Both the position numbers and the translations under genes were made by a program. A stretch of DNA of 64,000 bases, taken from positions 1 to 64,000 of the forward strand of contig NZ_JAERSF010000003.1 in assembly GCF_016735615.1 (NCBI RefSeq). Reading direction: 5' to 3'. Under the pieces are notes generated by a model. That model had not been told where the DNA came from, ran no database searches, and saw only the letters and a list, made by a program, of their open reading frames with translations. Below, piece after piece: positions 1 to 8,661 of the stretch (position 1 is its first letter; the number at the start of each line of letters is the position of its first letter). The stretch comes from Flavobacterium tagetis. Its GTDB lineage: Bacteria; Bacteroidota; Bacteroidia; Flavobacteriales; Flavobacteriaceae.

Positions 1-62
1 GAAGTTAAGCCCGCCTGCGCAGATGGTACTGCATCATTGTGGGAGAGTATGTCGTCGCCTTT
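1..62 (+). rRNA. rrf: 5S ribosomal RNA, 3' part only
   Basis: The first ~60 bases carry the conserved 3' half of bacterial 5S rRNA: the AAGCCCGCCTGCGC block, the GATGGTACTGC loop and the GGGAGAGTATGTCG 3' stem. The 5' half lies before the window. The exact 3' end is judged from the stem and could be off by a few bases. An intrinsic terminator follows at once, so this is the end of an rRNA operon. Confidence 0.93.
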
Positions 63-68
63 CTTTTG

Positions 69-103
69 AAAACCCTATCCAATTCGGATGGGGTTTTCTG
101 TTT
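69..103 (+). terminator. Intrinsic terminator of the rRNA operon
   Basis: AAAACCCTATCC (69-80) pairs with GGATGGGGTTTT (86-97), with one weak pair and a 5-base loop, followed by a T-rich tract. It lies directly after the 5S 3' end. Confidence 0.8.
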
Positions 104-156
104 TTATATGATTTTGAAAATTGTTTAATATAAAAGTAAAAGAATTAAAAAGTGCT

Positions 157-1509
157 CTATGATAAAAAGTCTTTAAACCACAGTCCTGAATTTTTTATTG
201 TACGCTTTTGCGTTTCAAAATCTATATGAATCAATCCGAAACGTGCATTGTATCCTTCTGCCCATTCAAAATTATCAGTTAATGTCCAAACAAAGTAACC
301 ATCGACATTTAAACCATCTTGTTTGGCTTTTAAAATCTGTTCTAAATGATCCTGAATATAGTGAGTTCGTTTTATATCATGAACTTTTCCATTTTTTACA
401 ATATCAGGAAAAGCGGCTCCATTTTCGGTTATAATAATTTTTCTGATTCCGTCATATTCATTAAATTTTTTGAGAACATGATATAAGGCAGCGGGGTAAA
501 CTTCCCAGCCCATATCTGTTGCAATGACATTTCTTTTTTCGGCACTTACTAGTTCTGCACCAATATAAGGTATAAGCATGGCAGATTTTACTACTTCTCT
601 AGTATAGCATTGTAACCCAATGAAATCGAAATCGAAATTTAGATTGTTTAAATCGCCATCTAAAATATAATTATTAAGCTTTTTTAGAACTGGAAGATCT
701 TTCTGTGGATAACCTAGTCCTAAAATAGGCTCTATAAAAGTTCTATTTAGTAAAGTATCTACACGTTTTGCAGCTTCAATATCTTTTGTGTTTTCAGTGG
801 CGGGTTCAATATGCGTGCATGAAAATGTAGTTCCGATATTGGCATGTGGAATTCTTTCGCGAATTATTTTAGCTCCAGCAGTAGTTGCCAGAGTAACATG
901 GTGCATGGCTTTGAGGTAATTGGTGATTCCTTTTTTTCCAGGCGCGTGGATGCCTAAAAAATATCCCGCTCCAGTAAATACGGAAGGTTCATTAATCACC
1001 ATCCAATTTTTAACACGATCACCAAAGTATTGTATGCAAACTTCGACATATTCTTTGAACCAAGAAACAGATTCGCGATTTGTCCAACCTCCTTTGACTT
1101 CAAGTTCATGTGGTAAATCCCAATGATAAAGTGTTATCCAAGGTTCGATTCCCGAAGCCAGCAAAGTATCAATAATTTTGTTGTAATAATCGATTCCTGC
1201 CTGATTTATAGGATGAACACCAGTTGGCATAATCCTTGGCCAGCTGATAGAAAACCTAAAATTGGGAATATTTAGTTCTTTAATTAGAAGAATGTCATCT
1301 TGATAACAGTTGTAAAAGTCACAAGCAGTTAGAGCATGATGTCCGTTTTTGATTTTTCCTTTTTGAGAAGTAAAAACATCCCAAATAGAAGAACCTTTTC
1401 CGTCGGCGTCATGTGCCCCTTCAATTTGGAAAGCAGCGGTAGAAATACCCCACAAGAAGTCGTTACCAAATTGGTTTTTGTTTAAAAATGAGCTTTCAAT
1501 TTTATTCAT
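157..1509 (-). CDS. GH1 family beta-glucosidase
   Basis: This 450-residue protein has the normal length and motif order of glycoside hydrolase family 1, retaining enzymes that release terminal beta-linked glucose (or galactose/fucose) from oligosaccharides. Visible landmarks are FLWGISTAAFQIEG near residue 18, the general acid/base Glu174 in VINEP, the nucleophile Glu362 in ITENG and the aglycone-site segment WTLTDNFEW near 408-416. No signal peptide is seen, so it is probably cytoplasmic and acts on imported oligosaccharides. It is transcribed toward the rRNA terminator and stands alone, with about 210 bases separating it from the next gene. GH1 is certain; the preferred sugar cannot be read from sequence. 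Confidence 0.93.
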   Translation of the reverse strand: MNKIESSFLNKNQFGNDFLWGISTAAFQIEGAHDADGKGSSIWDVFTSQKGKIKNGHHALTACDFYNCYQDDILLIKELNIPNFRFSISWPRIMPTGVHPINQAGIDYYNKIIDTLLASGIEPWITLYHWDLPHELEVKGGWTNRESVSWFKEYVEVCIQYFGDRVKNWMVINEPSVFTGAGYFLGIHAPGKKGITNYLKAMHHVTLATTAGAKIIRERIPHANIGTTFSCTHIEPATENTKDIEAAKRVDTLLNRTFIEPILGLGYPQKDLPVLKKLNNYILDGDLNNLNFDFDFIGLQCYTREVVKSAMLIPYIGAELVSAEKRNVIATDMGWEVYPAALYHVLKKFNEYDGIRKIIITENGAAFPDIVKNGKVHDIKRTHYIQDHLEQILKAKQDGLNVDGYFVWTLTDNFEWAEGYNARFGLIHIDFETQKRTIKNSGLWFKDFLS

Positions 1510-1721
1510 TCAATAATACTTTCCTTTGTTTATAATGGTTTATTAATGCAGGAAAGAAGATTGCATTGCTCTTAAAAAAAGCCATTCTTTGAAAGATACT
1601 AGAAATTTTAAATTAAAGAATTTCATGACGATTAGTTTTATATCAAATTAAGAAAACTAATGTGAAATTATTGTAAAGTGATTATTATTAAATGATTAAA
1701 TATGGTAGGACGGAAAGATAA

Positions 1722-1931
1722 TTAATCTTCCCATCCACAAAGTGTCAATCGTAAGCCTTGAGCTTGTTTAAGCGATGTTTTTACAGTTTCACTGCGACAG
1801 CTCGATAAGCCTCGGCAGGTTTCTTTATAATGATATTTTTTTGCGCCATTTGATCCGCAAATGTAGACATTGGTCTGTGGTGGTCGAAATGAAGTTGCAA
1901 AAACAAAAAATAAGAGTAGAGTATATTTCAT
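1722..1931 (-). CDS. Small exported cysteine-rich protein
   Basis: A 69-residue protein with a short hydrophobic N-terminal segment (residues 3-14) that looks like a signal peptide. The mature part has four cysteines in a pattern VYICGS...CRGLSSCRS...LCGWED. Small exported proteins with a 'tyrosine/histidine then CRGLSxC' pattern recur in Bacteroidota; the role is unknown. It begins 8 bases after the stop of the upstream lipoprotein gene on the same strand, so the two are probably cotranscribed. The cysteines could form disulfides or bind a metal; that is inference. Confidence 0.65.
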   Translation of the reverse strand: MKYTLLLFFVFATSFRPPQTNVYICGSNGAKKYHYKETCRGLSSCRSETVKTSLKQAQGLRLTLCGWED

Positions 1932-1939
1932 TAGATATT

Positions 1940-2353
1940 TTATTTGACAATTAATTGATATTCATTTCCTTTTTTATCTGTAGCTTTTAATTTTCCATAT
2001 GAAATCCATTCGGTATTTATTTCGATTTCTGAAACCGTATCAGTGGTTAAAACTCCTGCGCCGTATTTACCCTGAACGTTAATATTCCCACAAACAGAAT
2101 CTCCTGCGTTATTAATTCCTTTCACATCATAATTATACTCATAATTTCCAGGATTTCCTGTTCGATATTCATAGTGATAGGTTTTATTTACATGATACGT
2201 TCTGGCTTCTTCTGGAGTGATTGTCTTTCGGTCATCTGCAGTAATTGCCGATTTATAAAATGAATTTATTTTTGGCAATGGAGGCGGAGAGTCTGTCTCC
2301 TTACAGGAAAAAAATATAAATATTAAAAGTAAGATTGAGTAGTTTTTTTGCAT
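1940..2353 (-). CDS. Hypothetical lipoprotein
   Basis: About 137 residues with a type II signal sequence ending in FIFFSC, so Cys17 would be lipidated. I start it at the ATG at 2353; a TTG two codons upstream is possible but less likely. The mature part is small and rich in Tyr and Asn, with alternating polar/hydrophobic stretches suggesting a beta-rich fold. No family is recognised. It heads a probable two-gene unit with the small cysteine-rich protein downstream. Confidence 0.7.
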   Translation of the reverse strand: MQKNYSILLLIFIFFSCKETDSPPPLPKINSFYKSAITADDRKTITPEEARTYHVNKTYHYEYRTGNPGNYEYNYDVKGINNAGDSVCGNINVQGKYGAGVLTTDTVSEIEINTEWISYGKLKATDKKGNEYQLIVK

Positions 2354-2392
2354 AGGCAATTGCGGTATTTAGTTGGACAATTTTTTTTTGTT

Positions 2393-2758
2393 TTACTGTT
2401 TTATTGCTTCATCTATTTTACTAGATAAAAAGACATTTCCTAATATGCCAAAGCCAATGGTTTTGTTTTTTCCTTCGATAGTAACATTTGTTGTAGAAAA
2501 AACAATGTAATTTGATGAAGAAACTATATTGTCTACCAGAATGTTTACCATTGATTGTGCTAGAGCATCTCCTAATATTCCTCCAGCTTTTGACATTTCA
2601 TCGTTCGAAGTTGTATTTTCTTTGTCAATTTCTTTTTCTAAAAATACATTCATTTTCAATTTTACTTCTTCTTTATGTTTTTCAGTTCCAGGATTAGTAA
2701 GTGCGGCGACCAATACAAACAAGCAAAATCCAACAATTATGTAATGTTTTGGTTTCAT
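2393..2758 (-). CDS. DUF4359-like small membrane-anchored protein
   Basis: A 121-residue protein with one N-terminal hydrophobic segment (residues 6-20) running into TNPGTEKH, which resembles the start of DUF4359 proteins (membrane anchor followed by a TNP motif). The remainder would be outside the cytoplasm: a charged helix, then a Gly/Ala segment and a beta-rich tail. Function is unknown. It lies 34 bases upstream of the lipoprotein gene on the same strand. Confidence 0.65.
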   Translation of the reverse strand: MKPKHYIIVGFCLFVLVAALTNPGTEKHKEEVKLKMNVFLEKEIDKENTTSNDEMSKAGGILGDALAQSMVNILVDNIVSSSNYIVFSTTNVTIEGKNKTIGFGILGNVFLSSKIDEAIKQ

Positions 2759-2834
2759 AGTGTTTTGGTTATTAGGTTAGTATTTTTTGTAATAAGATAA
2801 ATCTAATTAGAATTCACTTTTTGAAAATGAGTAC

Positions 2835-3902
2835 TTATACGGGATTTAGTTCTGTCTCATAAAGTGCCACCGTTTCTAGTAATTCTTTTTCATATTGATA
2901 AATATCATCAATTGATGAAATTGCAATTTTGGCCTCGGTTTTATTATTGTTGAAAAGGCTTATGTATTTTTTACCGCTGTTTAGGTGAAGTCTGCAAAGA
3001 GGTTTTCGATTATTATCGTCCAACAGTATTCCAAAATAGGATTGTGTATCACGAGAGACAATTCTGGCAACTGGCAGTTTTCGGCGTAAAATGGCTACTA
3101 CTATACGATAACCGTCCAGTTCTTCTTCAGTTGTAACAACTTTGTTGTCATCTTCAATTGAGATAATTTCTTCATCTTGTTGTTTAATAGTTTCTTTGCT
3201 TAAAGCCGCATTTAAACGATCATTGATTTTGTCGTTAATAAATTGGCTAACCGATTTTTGAACTAAATCTTTAAATTCATCAACAACTTTTTCTGTTAGT
3301 CTACCTGTATATATTTTACTTGCAAAGAGTTTTGTAAAATCGTTTGAAGGACTTTCTAATTCAGCATTGATTAGTTTTTTTATTTCCTTAATGTACTTTA
3401 ATGAACTGGCATTGCTTACAATATTATCGACATCAAAATTCGCTTTATGAAATTTTGCAATTTCGTTTATCGTATTTTCTTTTAGATTACAGATGTCAAA
3501 TTCTAAAAAAGGCTTTTCATCCATTTTGTTTTGGTCATCTAAATCAGTGAAAAATTGATATTGGATTCCGTTTGTTATAAGTGCAAATCGAGTTTTGGTA
3601 ACATGGAAATAACGAAATAACTGAGAATTATGAACTGTAAGTTTTTCTTTCCAACTTTTACATTCTACAATAATAATGGGTTCTCCGTTTTGAAAAATAG
3701 CATAATCTACTTTTTCGCCTTTTTTTAAGCCAAGATCGGCTGTAAATTCAGGGACTACTTCTAGCGGATTAAATGCATCGTATCCTAAAGCATGTATAAA
3801 AGGCAGTACAAAAGCATGTTTTGTAGATTCTTCGGTTTCAATTTTACTTTTAAGCTGATTTATTTTATCTGCTAATGATTTTAGTTGAATATTCATTTCC
3901 AT
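2835..3902 (-). CDS. Orphan HsdR_N-type nuclease-like protein
   Basis: This 355-residue protein matches the N-terminal nuclease region of type I restriction HsdR subunits (HSDR_N_2 type). Residues 60-85 give a PD-(D/E)XK site: Asp66 in KVDYAIF, then Glu80 and Lys82 in IVECKSW, followed by the TRFALITNG strand. The C-terminal third (from about 260) is different and may be a small-molecule or nucleic-acid binding module; residues 235-255 are acidic. There are no hsdM, hsdS or helicase genes nearby, so this is not a complete type I system. Such stand-alone proteins are common in Bacteroidota; a role in defence or nucleic-acid turnover is possible but unproven. Confidence 0.75.
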   Translation of the reverse strand: MEMNIQLKSLADKINQLKSKIETEESTKHAFVLPFIHALGYDAFNPLEVVPEFTADLGLKKGEKVDYAIFQNGEPIIIVECKSWKEKLTVHNSQLFRYFHVTKTRFALITNGIQYQFFTDLDDQNKMDEKPFLEFDICNLKENTINEIAKFHKANFDVDNIVSNASSLKYIKEIKKLINAELESPSNDFTKLFASKIYTGRLTEKVVDEFKDLVQKSVSQFINDKINDRLNAALSKETIKQQDEEIISIEDDNKVVTTEEELDGYRIVVAILRRKLPVARIVSRDTQSYFGILLDDNNRKPLCRLHLNSGKKYISLFNNNKTEAKIAISSIDDIYQYEKELLETVALYETELNPV

Positions 3903-3993
3903 TGGTCTGTAGTTTTAAATTAATACTCAAAAGTAAAATCAATCAAAACCAGTATTTTACGGAAATCCATAATCCGAAAATTAATTTGAAGAA

Positions 3994-4019
3994 ATAAAAA
4001 AAGCTCCCAAAGGAGCTTT
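3994..4019 (-). terminator. Intrinsic terminator of the two-component operon
   Basis: AAAGCTCC (4000-4007) pairs with GGAGCTTT (4012-4019) around a 4-base loop. Read on the minus strand it is followed by a T run (the A run at 3995-4000). It lies 22 bases past the stop of the response regulator gene. Confidence 0.8.
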
Positions 4020-4041
4020 AAAAATTGAATAAAATAGAAAT

Positions 4042-4710
4042 CTAAATTACTCCCATATCTTTTGTAATCGAAACCAAATGGACAGTGTTATTAGCTTTAA
4101 AAAAGTCTTTTAGCTTTGCCAATCTTTTTTCCATAGCACTTTTGCTATTTGGTTTTATGTCATTGCTTTTAAATATTTCAATAATCTCATCCTGAGATGT
4201 ACCGTCAGATAAAAATTTTAGAATTTTTATATCAACATCGTCTATTTCGTAATTGCCTTTTTCTTGAAGTGCAGAAGCAACTTCTTGCGAAATAAATTTT
4301 TGATCTGAAGCCGAAATTATGGTAAGCGCTTTTTTAAGATCCTCAATACTATTTCTGCCTTTTAGAACAAAAGCATTAATTTCAGAATCCTCAAAAAGTG
4401 ATTTTATGCGAGCACTTTTATCTTCAATAGAATAAGCGATGATTTTGATCTCAGGTTGCAGTTCACGAACTTTCTGAATCAGCTCATCGCCGCTGCCAAT
4501 TTTTACTTCGCGATGGTCTTTTTTAAATGAAAGATCACTAATTAATAGATCGTATGGTTCATTATCCTGAATCGCTTTTCTTATTTTAAGAAATGCATCA
4601 TCACAATATTTTGTGTGCTGAAAATTGGTAATATTGAAATCACTCAAAGTTTGTTTAATGGCTAAATTGAATTCTTCAAAATCTTCGGCTATAATTACTT
4701 TTTTAAACAT
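4042..4710 (-). CDS. Two-component response regulator
   Basis: A 222-residue regulator. The N-terminal receiver has the acidic pair Glu9-Asp10, the phosphoacceptor Asp59 in LLISDLSF and the conserved Lys in VLKG near residue 117. The C-terminal part (about 150-215) has helix-rich sequence IDDVDIKILKFLSDGTSQDEI, reminiscent of LuxR/NarL-type helix-turn-helix heads but diverged. The gene follows the histidine kinase by 6 bases, so the kinase is almost certainly its partner. A terminator closes the pair. Confidence 0.85.
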   Translation of the reverse strand: MFKKVIIAEDFEEFNLAIKQTLSDFNITNFQHTKYCDDAFLKIRKAIQDNEPYDLLISDLSFKKDHREVKIGSGDELIQKVRELQPEIKIIAYSIEDKSARIKSLFEDSEINAFVLKGRNSIEDLKKALTIISASDQKFISQEVASALQEKGNYEIDDVDIKILKFLSDGTSQDEIIEIFKSNDIKPNSKSAMEKRLAKLKDFFKANNTVHLVSITKDMGVI

Positions 4711-4716
4711 AGGCTT

Positions 4717-6411
4717 TTATTTAGGCATTGTTATTTTTACTTTAAAACCCTTGTTAGGTTCTGTTTCAAAAGTAATAGTTCCTTTATTAGACAAAATACG
4801 GTTTTCCATATTTTGGAGACCATTTTTTATAATTTTTGATTTTTCGCAACCTTTTCCATTATCACTATAATCAATAAGTAGTGAATTTGAGTTCGTATAA
4901 AATTTTATAGATACTACAGGAGCCTCACTATGTTTTTTCATATTGACCATTAATTCATGTAAAACTCTCTGAATGGCAATCTTTTTTAAATCTTCAACCG
5001 AATCCCAATTTATTTTTTCAACACCATTTATAATAACATTTGTCTGACTGCTATTATAAGTAGAAAGCATTTCTTTTAAATTATCCGAAAAATTTGATCC
5101 AGTATCAATATCATTATTTTCTCGAGAAATTCCGCGAACGCGTGAGTAAATGTCATCGAGTTTTTGAAGCAAGTTTTCTTTATTGCTTTCGTCTGTTAAA
5201 GACTGAGTTTGTGTATAGGTTATAGCATGAAAAACATCATTTGCTAGTCCGTCATGGATATCTTTGGCAATTCGGGTTTCTGTACTATATGCTGTTTTTA
5301 TTTTTTCAATTCGATTTCGGTTTTGATAAAACTTTCTTAAATAAAGCAGTAAAAGAAAGAGAGATGAAATGCCTATTATGAAAAATATCTTTTGATAATG
5401 CGCTTTTTGTAATGCAAGAGAAGTCTCGGCTTGCTCTAATCGCAGTTTCTGGTTTTCCTCCTTTTCTTTTTTTGAATCGTATTTAATTCGGGCAAACTTG
5501 TTTTTAAAGTTGTTTCGAACTTTTATTATGCTATCGTTTAAAAAAATGAATTTTTGCGCATAAGCATTTTGAGTTTCAGAATCGTTTGAAATGAGAAAAG
5601 ATAATGCTTTTAAGCGCTCGTCAATACTGCGAAGTTTTGAGGCAGTTTCATATGCTTTTACGGCGTATTCATTTGATTTCTGAATATTGTTTTTTGAGTA
5701 ATATTGAGCAAGATGCAGATTACTTCCAATGATTCCATATAAGTCCTGAACTTCATTTCTAATTTTAAGGCCTTCCTGCATTAAAGCGAGTCCTTTATCA
5801 TTATTTCCAATTTGAAAATAGGCAAACCCCAGATTGTCTAAAACACGTGCTTTACTTGTTTTTGAAATTTGTTTTTCATTTAAAATCGATTCTAAAATCT
5901 GAATTGCTTTTTCATAATTTTTCTGCTCAATGTAAATAACAGCAATATTATTTAGAGGAGAGAATTTAGAAACATTATTTTCGGCATCTTTTATTGCTTC
6001 GTTATAATAATAAATTGCATCATCATAAATTGCCAGTTCTTTGTCTGCAATCCCGAAAAAGTTATTTATAGAAACGGTATAAATATCTTTCTTTTTAACA
6101 TACGGAAGAGCTTCTGTGAGTGTTTCTTTACTTCCGTAATAATCGCCATTTATCTGTTGGATCGAAGCCATCTGAATTAAATTATAAACAATATTGGCGC
6201 TGTCTTTTAAAATTTCAAAATCTAATTTTGATTTATTGAAATTGAAAAAAGCACTATTGTAATTTTTGTTTTGGAGATTAGTTATGCCCAGATCTCTTAC
6301 TTTAAAAGCTTCCTCACGGTTGTGGTCTACCTTAATAGGTGCAATTGTTTTTTCTTTACAAGAAAAGAAAAAGAGAATAATTAGCAGACAAAAAAACGGG
6401 GATCGTAACAT
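4717..6411 (-). CDS. TPR-containing sensor histidine kinase
   Basis: A 564-residue kinase. The N terminus has a lipoprotein-like signal ending at Cys18 (FFFSC). Residues 35-290 form tetratricopeptide repeats in the periplasm (for instance NNIAVIYIEQKNYEKAIQIL near 154). A coiled coil at 310-340 leads into one membrane segment (342-358). The cytoplasmic part has a HisKA_3/NarX-type H-box with His386 in AKDIHDGLAND and a GHKL ATPase with HELMVNMKKH and DYSDNGKG. This architecture is common in Flavobacteria. The gene is first in an operon with the response regulator downstream. Confidence 0.9.
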   Translation of the reverse strand: MLRSPFFCLLIILFFFSCKEKTIAPIKVDHNREEAFKVRDLGITNLQNKNYNSAFFNFNKSKLDFEILKDSANIVYNLIQMASIQQINGDYYGSKETLTEALPYVKKKDIYTVSINNFFGIADKELAIYDDAIYYYNEAIKDAENNVSKFSPLNNIAVIYIEQKNYEKAIQILESILNEKQISKTSKARVLDNLGFAYFQIGNNDKGLALMQEGLKIRNEVQDLYGIIGSNLHLAQYYSKNNIQKSNEYAVKAYETASKLRSIDERLKALSFLISNDSETQNAYAQKFIFLNDSIIKVRNNFKNKFARIKYDSKKEKEENQKLRLEQAETSLALQKAHYQKIFFIIGISSLFLLLLYLRKFYQNRNRIEKIKTAYSTETRIAKDIHDGLANDVFHAITYTQTQSLTDESNKENLLQKLDDIYSRVRGISRENNDIDTGSNFSDNLKEMLSTYNSSQTNVIINGVEKINWDSVEDLKKIAIQRVLHELMVNMKKHSEAPVVSIKFYTNSNSLLIDYSDNGKGCEKSKIIKNGLQNMENRILSNKGTITFETEPNKGFKVKITMPK

Positions 6412-6476
6412 AAATCTTACTTTCCCCGAAAATAGTAATTTATTATAAATTACAGTTTTTTTTCTAAAATATTACA

Positions 6477-6665
6477 TTATTTTTTTGGCGGTGGCGGCAC
6501 CACAACTGGATCGTCATCTGGTCCAGTGGCCTGCATATCTTTCGCCGGAATTGTATCATTTTTGACTTCTGTTTTGTTTTTAGCTGTTTCGAGTTCATCA
6601 GCAGTGCAAGAAAATAATGTAGTTGACAATAGCGCGCACGCTCCCAATAAATATAGAGTTTTCAT
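6477..6665 (-). CDS. Small lipoprotein with proline-rich tail
   Basis: A 62-residue protein with a signal sequence ending in LFSC (Cys20 lipidated), then a charged, low-complexity mature part ending in a VVVPPPPKK tail. Very short lipoproteins with a DDDPVV-proline tail occur in Flavobacterium next to sensor kinases; no function is known. It lies upstream of the TPR kinase on the same strand, 65 bases away, so it may be cotranscribed with it. Confidence 0.7.
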   Translation of the reverse strand: MKTLYLLGACALLSTTLFSCTADELETAKNKTEVKNDTIPAKDMQATGPDDDPVVVPPPPKK

Positions 6666-7009
6666 TTTTTTATAGATTAAAAATTAGACATGAGGATTGC
6701 TGTCTGGAGTTTTTCCAGATTGTTTTTTAATGACAGCAATGCCAAATTTTGTTTGGGAAGTGAAGTGCGTAGAACCGTAAGATTTTCATCTATACTTCCC
6801 GGAATAAAATCCGTCTTACGGTTTTCCACACCTGGTACATGAACTAGTTTTGTACATTTGCTTTTGACCTGCAGATCAAAGCGATAACTAATTTTGTTGA
6901 GGCAAAGTAACAACCGTTTTGGCCCTGTGTTAATACGGAATTCCGGGATTTCCGATTAAATTTTGTAAAATCCCTGTTTTTCCCTATAAATCCTTAAAAA
7001 CCCAAAAAA
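6666..7009. other. Intergenic region with palindromes, no convincing gene
   Basis: This 344-base divergent region has a 10-bp inverted repeat AACCGTAAGA (6773-6782) / TCTTACGGTT (6814-6823). It also has a perfect 10-bp palindrome CGGAATTCCG (6936-6945) and a second inverted repeat GGGATTT (6945-6951) / AAATCCC (6968-6974) just ahead of the plus-strand gene at 7010. The last two could be an operator or 5' UTR structure. A minus-strand reading frame at 6677-6913 starts only at TTG and resembles nothing, so I do not call it. Confidence 0.5.
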
Positions 7010-8020
7010 ATGAAGCCTATGCATAACAATACTTTGGAAGATTTATATAAAAAAGCCATTAGGGAAAAATATGAAGAAGTAAAAAATGGTGATGATTTTT
7101 ATTTCTTGAATGCTCCAACAAGAGGAAAACTAAATAAGTTATGTTGGGAAAAATTTGCAAATAACGATATGCATTCAAATGATTTGACTGTATTCAATTC
7201 TTTACTAGGACTTTCTTTTGATATTAGTTCAAAAAACAAGTTTAAGCAAGAGACAGATCTATTTAGACCAGTAGAAAAATTTTTTAAAGGAGAAACAGAT
7301 CCAGATAAAATCGATGTTGTTGATATGGCAGCAATTTTGGTAGATTTTAATCCGAGACCTTTTAATAAGTTTAGAAAAGAAATTGATCCAGAGAATTTGA
7401 AATTGATAGAAGAGCTAAGAAATACCAAACATTATAAACCTGAATTTTCTTCTATTGGTTTTATTGATAATGTCGAAATGGAAAAATTTCCTAGTTTAAA
7501 AACTGAAGAGGTAAAAGAAGATTTAACCGAAGAAGTAAAGCAAGATGAAGCTGAAGTAATAGAACAAGACGAAAATCAGAACTTGGAAACAATTCCAGCG
7601 GGTATATCAACTTCTCTTAATGTAAGTGGAGAGGGGGGAGGAAAATCTGGAATAATAAAATATTCTATAATTGTAGCTTTTTCAGCTGGATTAGTGATGC
7701 TCATTTATTTAGCCTTCTTTCAAAAACAGTGCATGCAATGGTCGGGTGAGCATTATGAAAAAGTAAGCTGCGATTTGGAAGTGAATGGTTTAGCAAGCTT
7801 TAATGTTGTAGAACCTTTTGACAAAACCGTTTTTGACTTAAAAAAAATAAATGTATGTGATACAACGGCTTTTTTTGATAAAAATGGAGAAGCTATTGTC
7901 TGGTATGGCAAAACAGCAAATGGAATAGACTTCTTTAATGGACATGGAAGACATCCTGAAAATAATAGTTCTTTAAAACCTGTAACGAGATATATTTTGA
8001 ATAAATATGTAAAAAAGTAA
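7010..8020 (+). CDS. Hypothetical single-pass membrane protein
   Basis: A 336-residue protein of unrecognised family. Residues 1-160 are a soluble, probably cytoplasmic domain; 160-195 is a Glu/Asp-rich linker. One membrane segment lies at about 216-236, followed by a ~100-residue extracytoplasmic domain beginning CMQWSGEHYEKVSCD and containing VCDTTAFF and VWYGK. This tail looks like a compact Trp/Cys domain I associate with Flavobacterium hypothetical proteins. Topology with an acidic linker suggests a signal-transducing role, but that is inference. An ATG three codons in (Met4) is an alternative start. Confidence 0.7.
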   Translation: MKPMHNNTLEDLYKKAIREKYEEVKNGDDFYFLNAPTRGKLNKLCWEKFANNDMHSNDLTVFNSLLGLSFDISSKNKFKQETDLFRPVEKFFKGETDPDKIDVVDMAAILVDFNPRPFNKFRKEIDPENLKLIEELRNTKHYKPEFSSIGFIDNVEMEKFPSLKTEEVKEDLTEEVKQDEAEVIEQDENQNLETIPAGISTSLNVSGEGGGKSGIIKYSIIVAFSAGLVMLIYLAFFQKQCMQWSGEHYEKVSCDLEVNGLASFNVVEPFDKTVFDLKKINVCDTTAFFDKNGEAIVWYGKTANGIDFFNGHGRHPENNSSLKPVTRYILNKYVKK

Positions 8021-8134
8021 AAATCTATGTAAAATGCGATTTATGTAAAATATTCGTAGAATCATGAAATTTTTTGTAAGTATATACTTTTAATTTAGCA
8101 TTATTGAATTAAATTAATAAAAAACAAAGAAATC

Positions 8135-8551
8135 ATGAAAAATAGAAACTTTTTATTCGTATTAGCCTTAAGCGCGGGAATGTTCGTAACCTCTTGTAGT
8201 AACGACGATAATGAAGGAGAAACAATAGTTCCAATTCAAGGGAAATATAATCTAAGCCAAAAAGGAACAATTGTTAATGGACAGGAAGTATTGGTTGATG
8301 CACCAGAGAATGCGGCGGGATGTAACAGGGATTATTTAGATTTAAGATTAAGTAATGCCGCTGTTATTGGTGATTATAATGGATCTGATTGCGCTTTAAC
8401 AGAAACTACTGGTACTTATGTAAGATCTCATAATGATTTGACTATCACGGTAGGAAATGTAAGTTCAACAAGTGATATCATGAACCTTACTAACAAAGAA
8501 TTAAAAATTAAAGACAAAACAACTGGTGTAATTACAGTTTATACTAGATAA
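8135..8551 (+). CDS. Lipocalin-like lipoprotein
   Basis: A 138-residue protein with a lipoprotein signal ending in VTSC (Cys21). The mature part begins with an acidic SNDDNEG linker, then IQGKYNLSQKG and later strands ending LKIKDKTTGVITVYTR. This pattern fits the small lipocalin-like domain lipoproteins common in Flavobacteria. Two further cysteines (in AAGCNRDY and SDCALTE) may pair. A strong terminator follows, so it is transcribed alone. Ligand unknown. Confidence 0.72.
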   Translation: MKNRNFLFVLALSAGMFVTSCSNDDNEGETIVPIQGKYNLSQKGTIVNGQEVLVDAPENAAGCNRDYLDLRLSNAAVIGDYNGSDCALTETTGTYVRSHNDLTITVGNVSSTSDIMNLTNKELKIKDKTTGVITVYTR

Positions 8552-8590
8552 TAAAATTGTTTTGAGATAATTTCAATTTCCTTTGAAATG

Positions 8591-8628
8591 AAAAAACGGA
8601 AACAGCTTATTTGCAGTTTCCGTTTTTT
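8591..8628. terminator. Bidirectional intrinsic terminator
   Basis: AAAAAACGGAAAC (8591-8603) pairs perfectly with GTTTCCGTTTTTT (8616-8628), with T runs in both directions. It sits between the plus-strand lipoprotein gene and the minus-strand kinase gene and can serve both. Confidence 0.92.
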
Positions 8629-8661
8629 TATGGAATTTAGAATTTGAAATTTCAAAAAATC

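Noticed and set aside
2835..3902. Complete type I restriction system
   Set aside because: Only an HsdR_N-like protein is present; no helicase motor, methylase or specificity gene lies nearby.
6677..6913. Minus-strand reading frame of 78 codons
   Set aside because: It starts at TTG, lacks any ATG until near its end, has no signal or motif, and overlaps an inverted repeat; composition looks non-coding.
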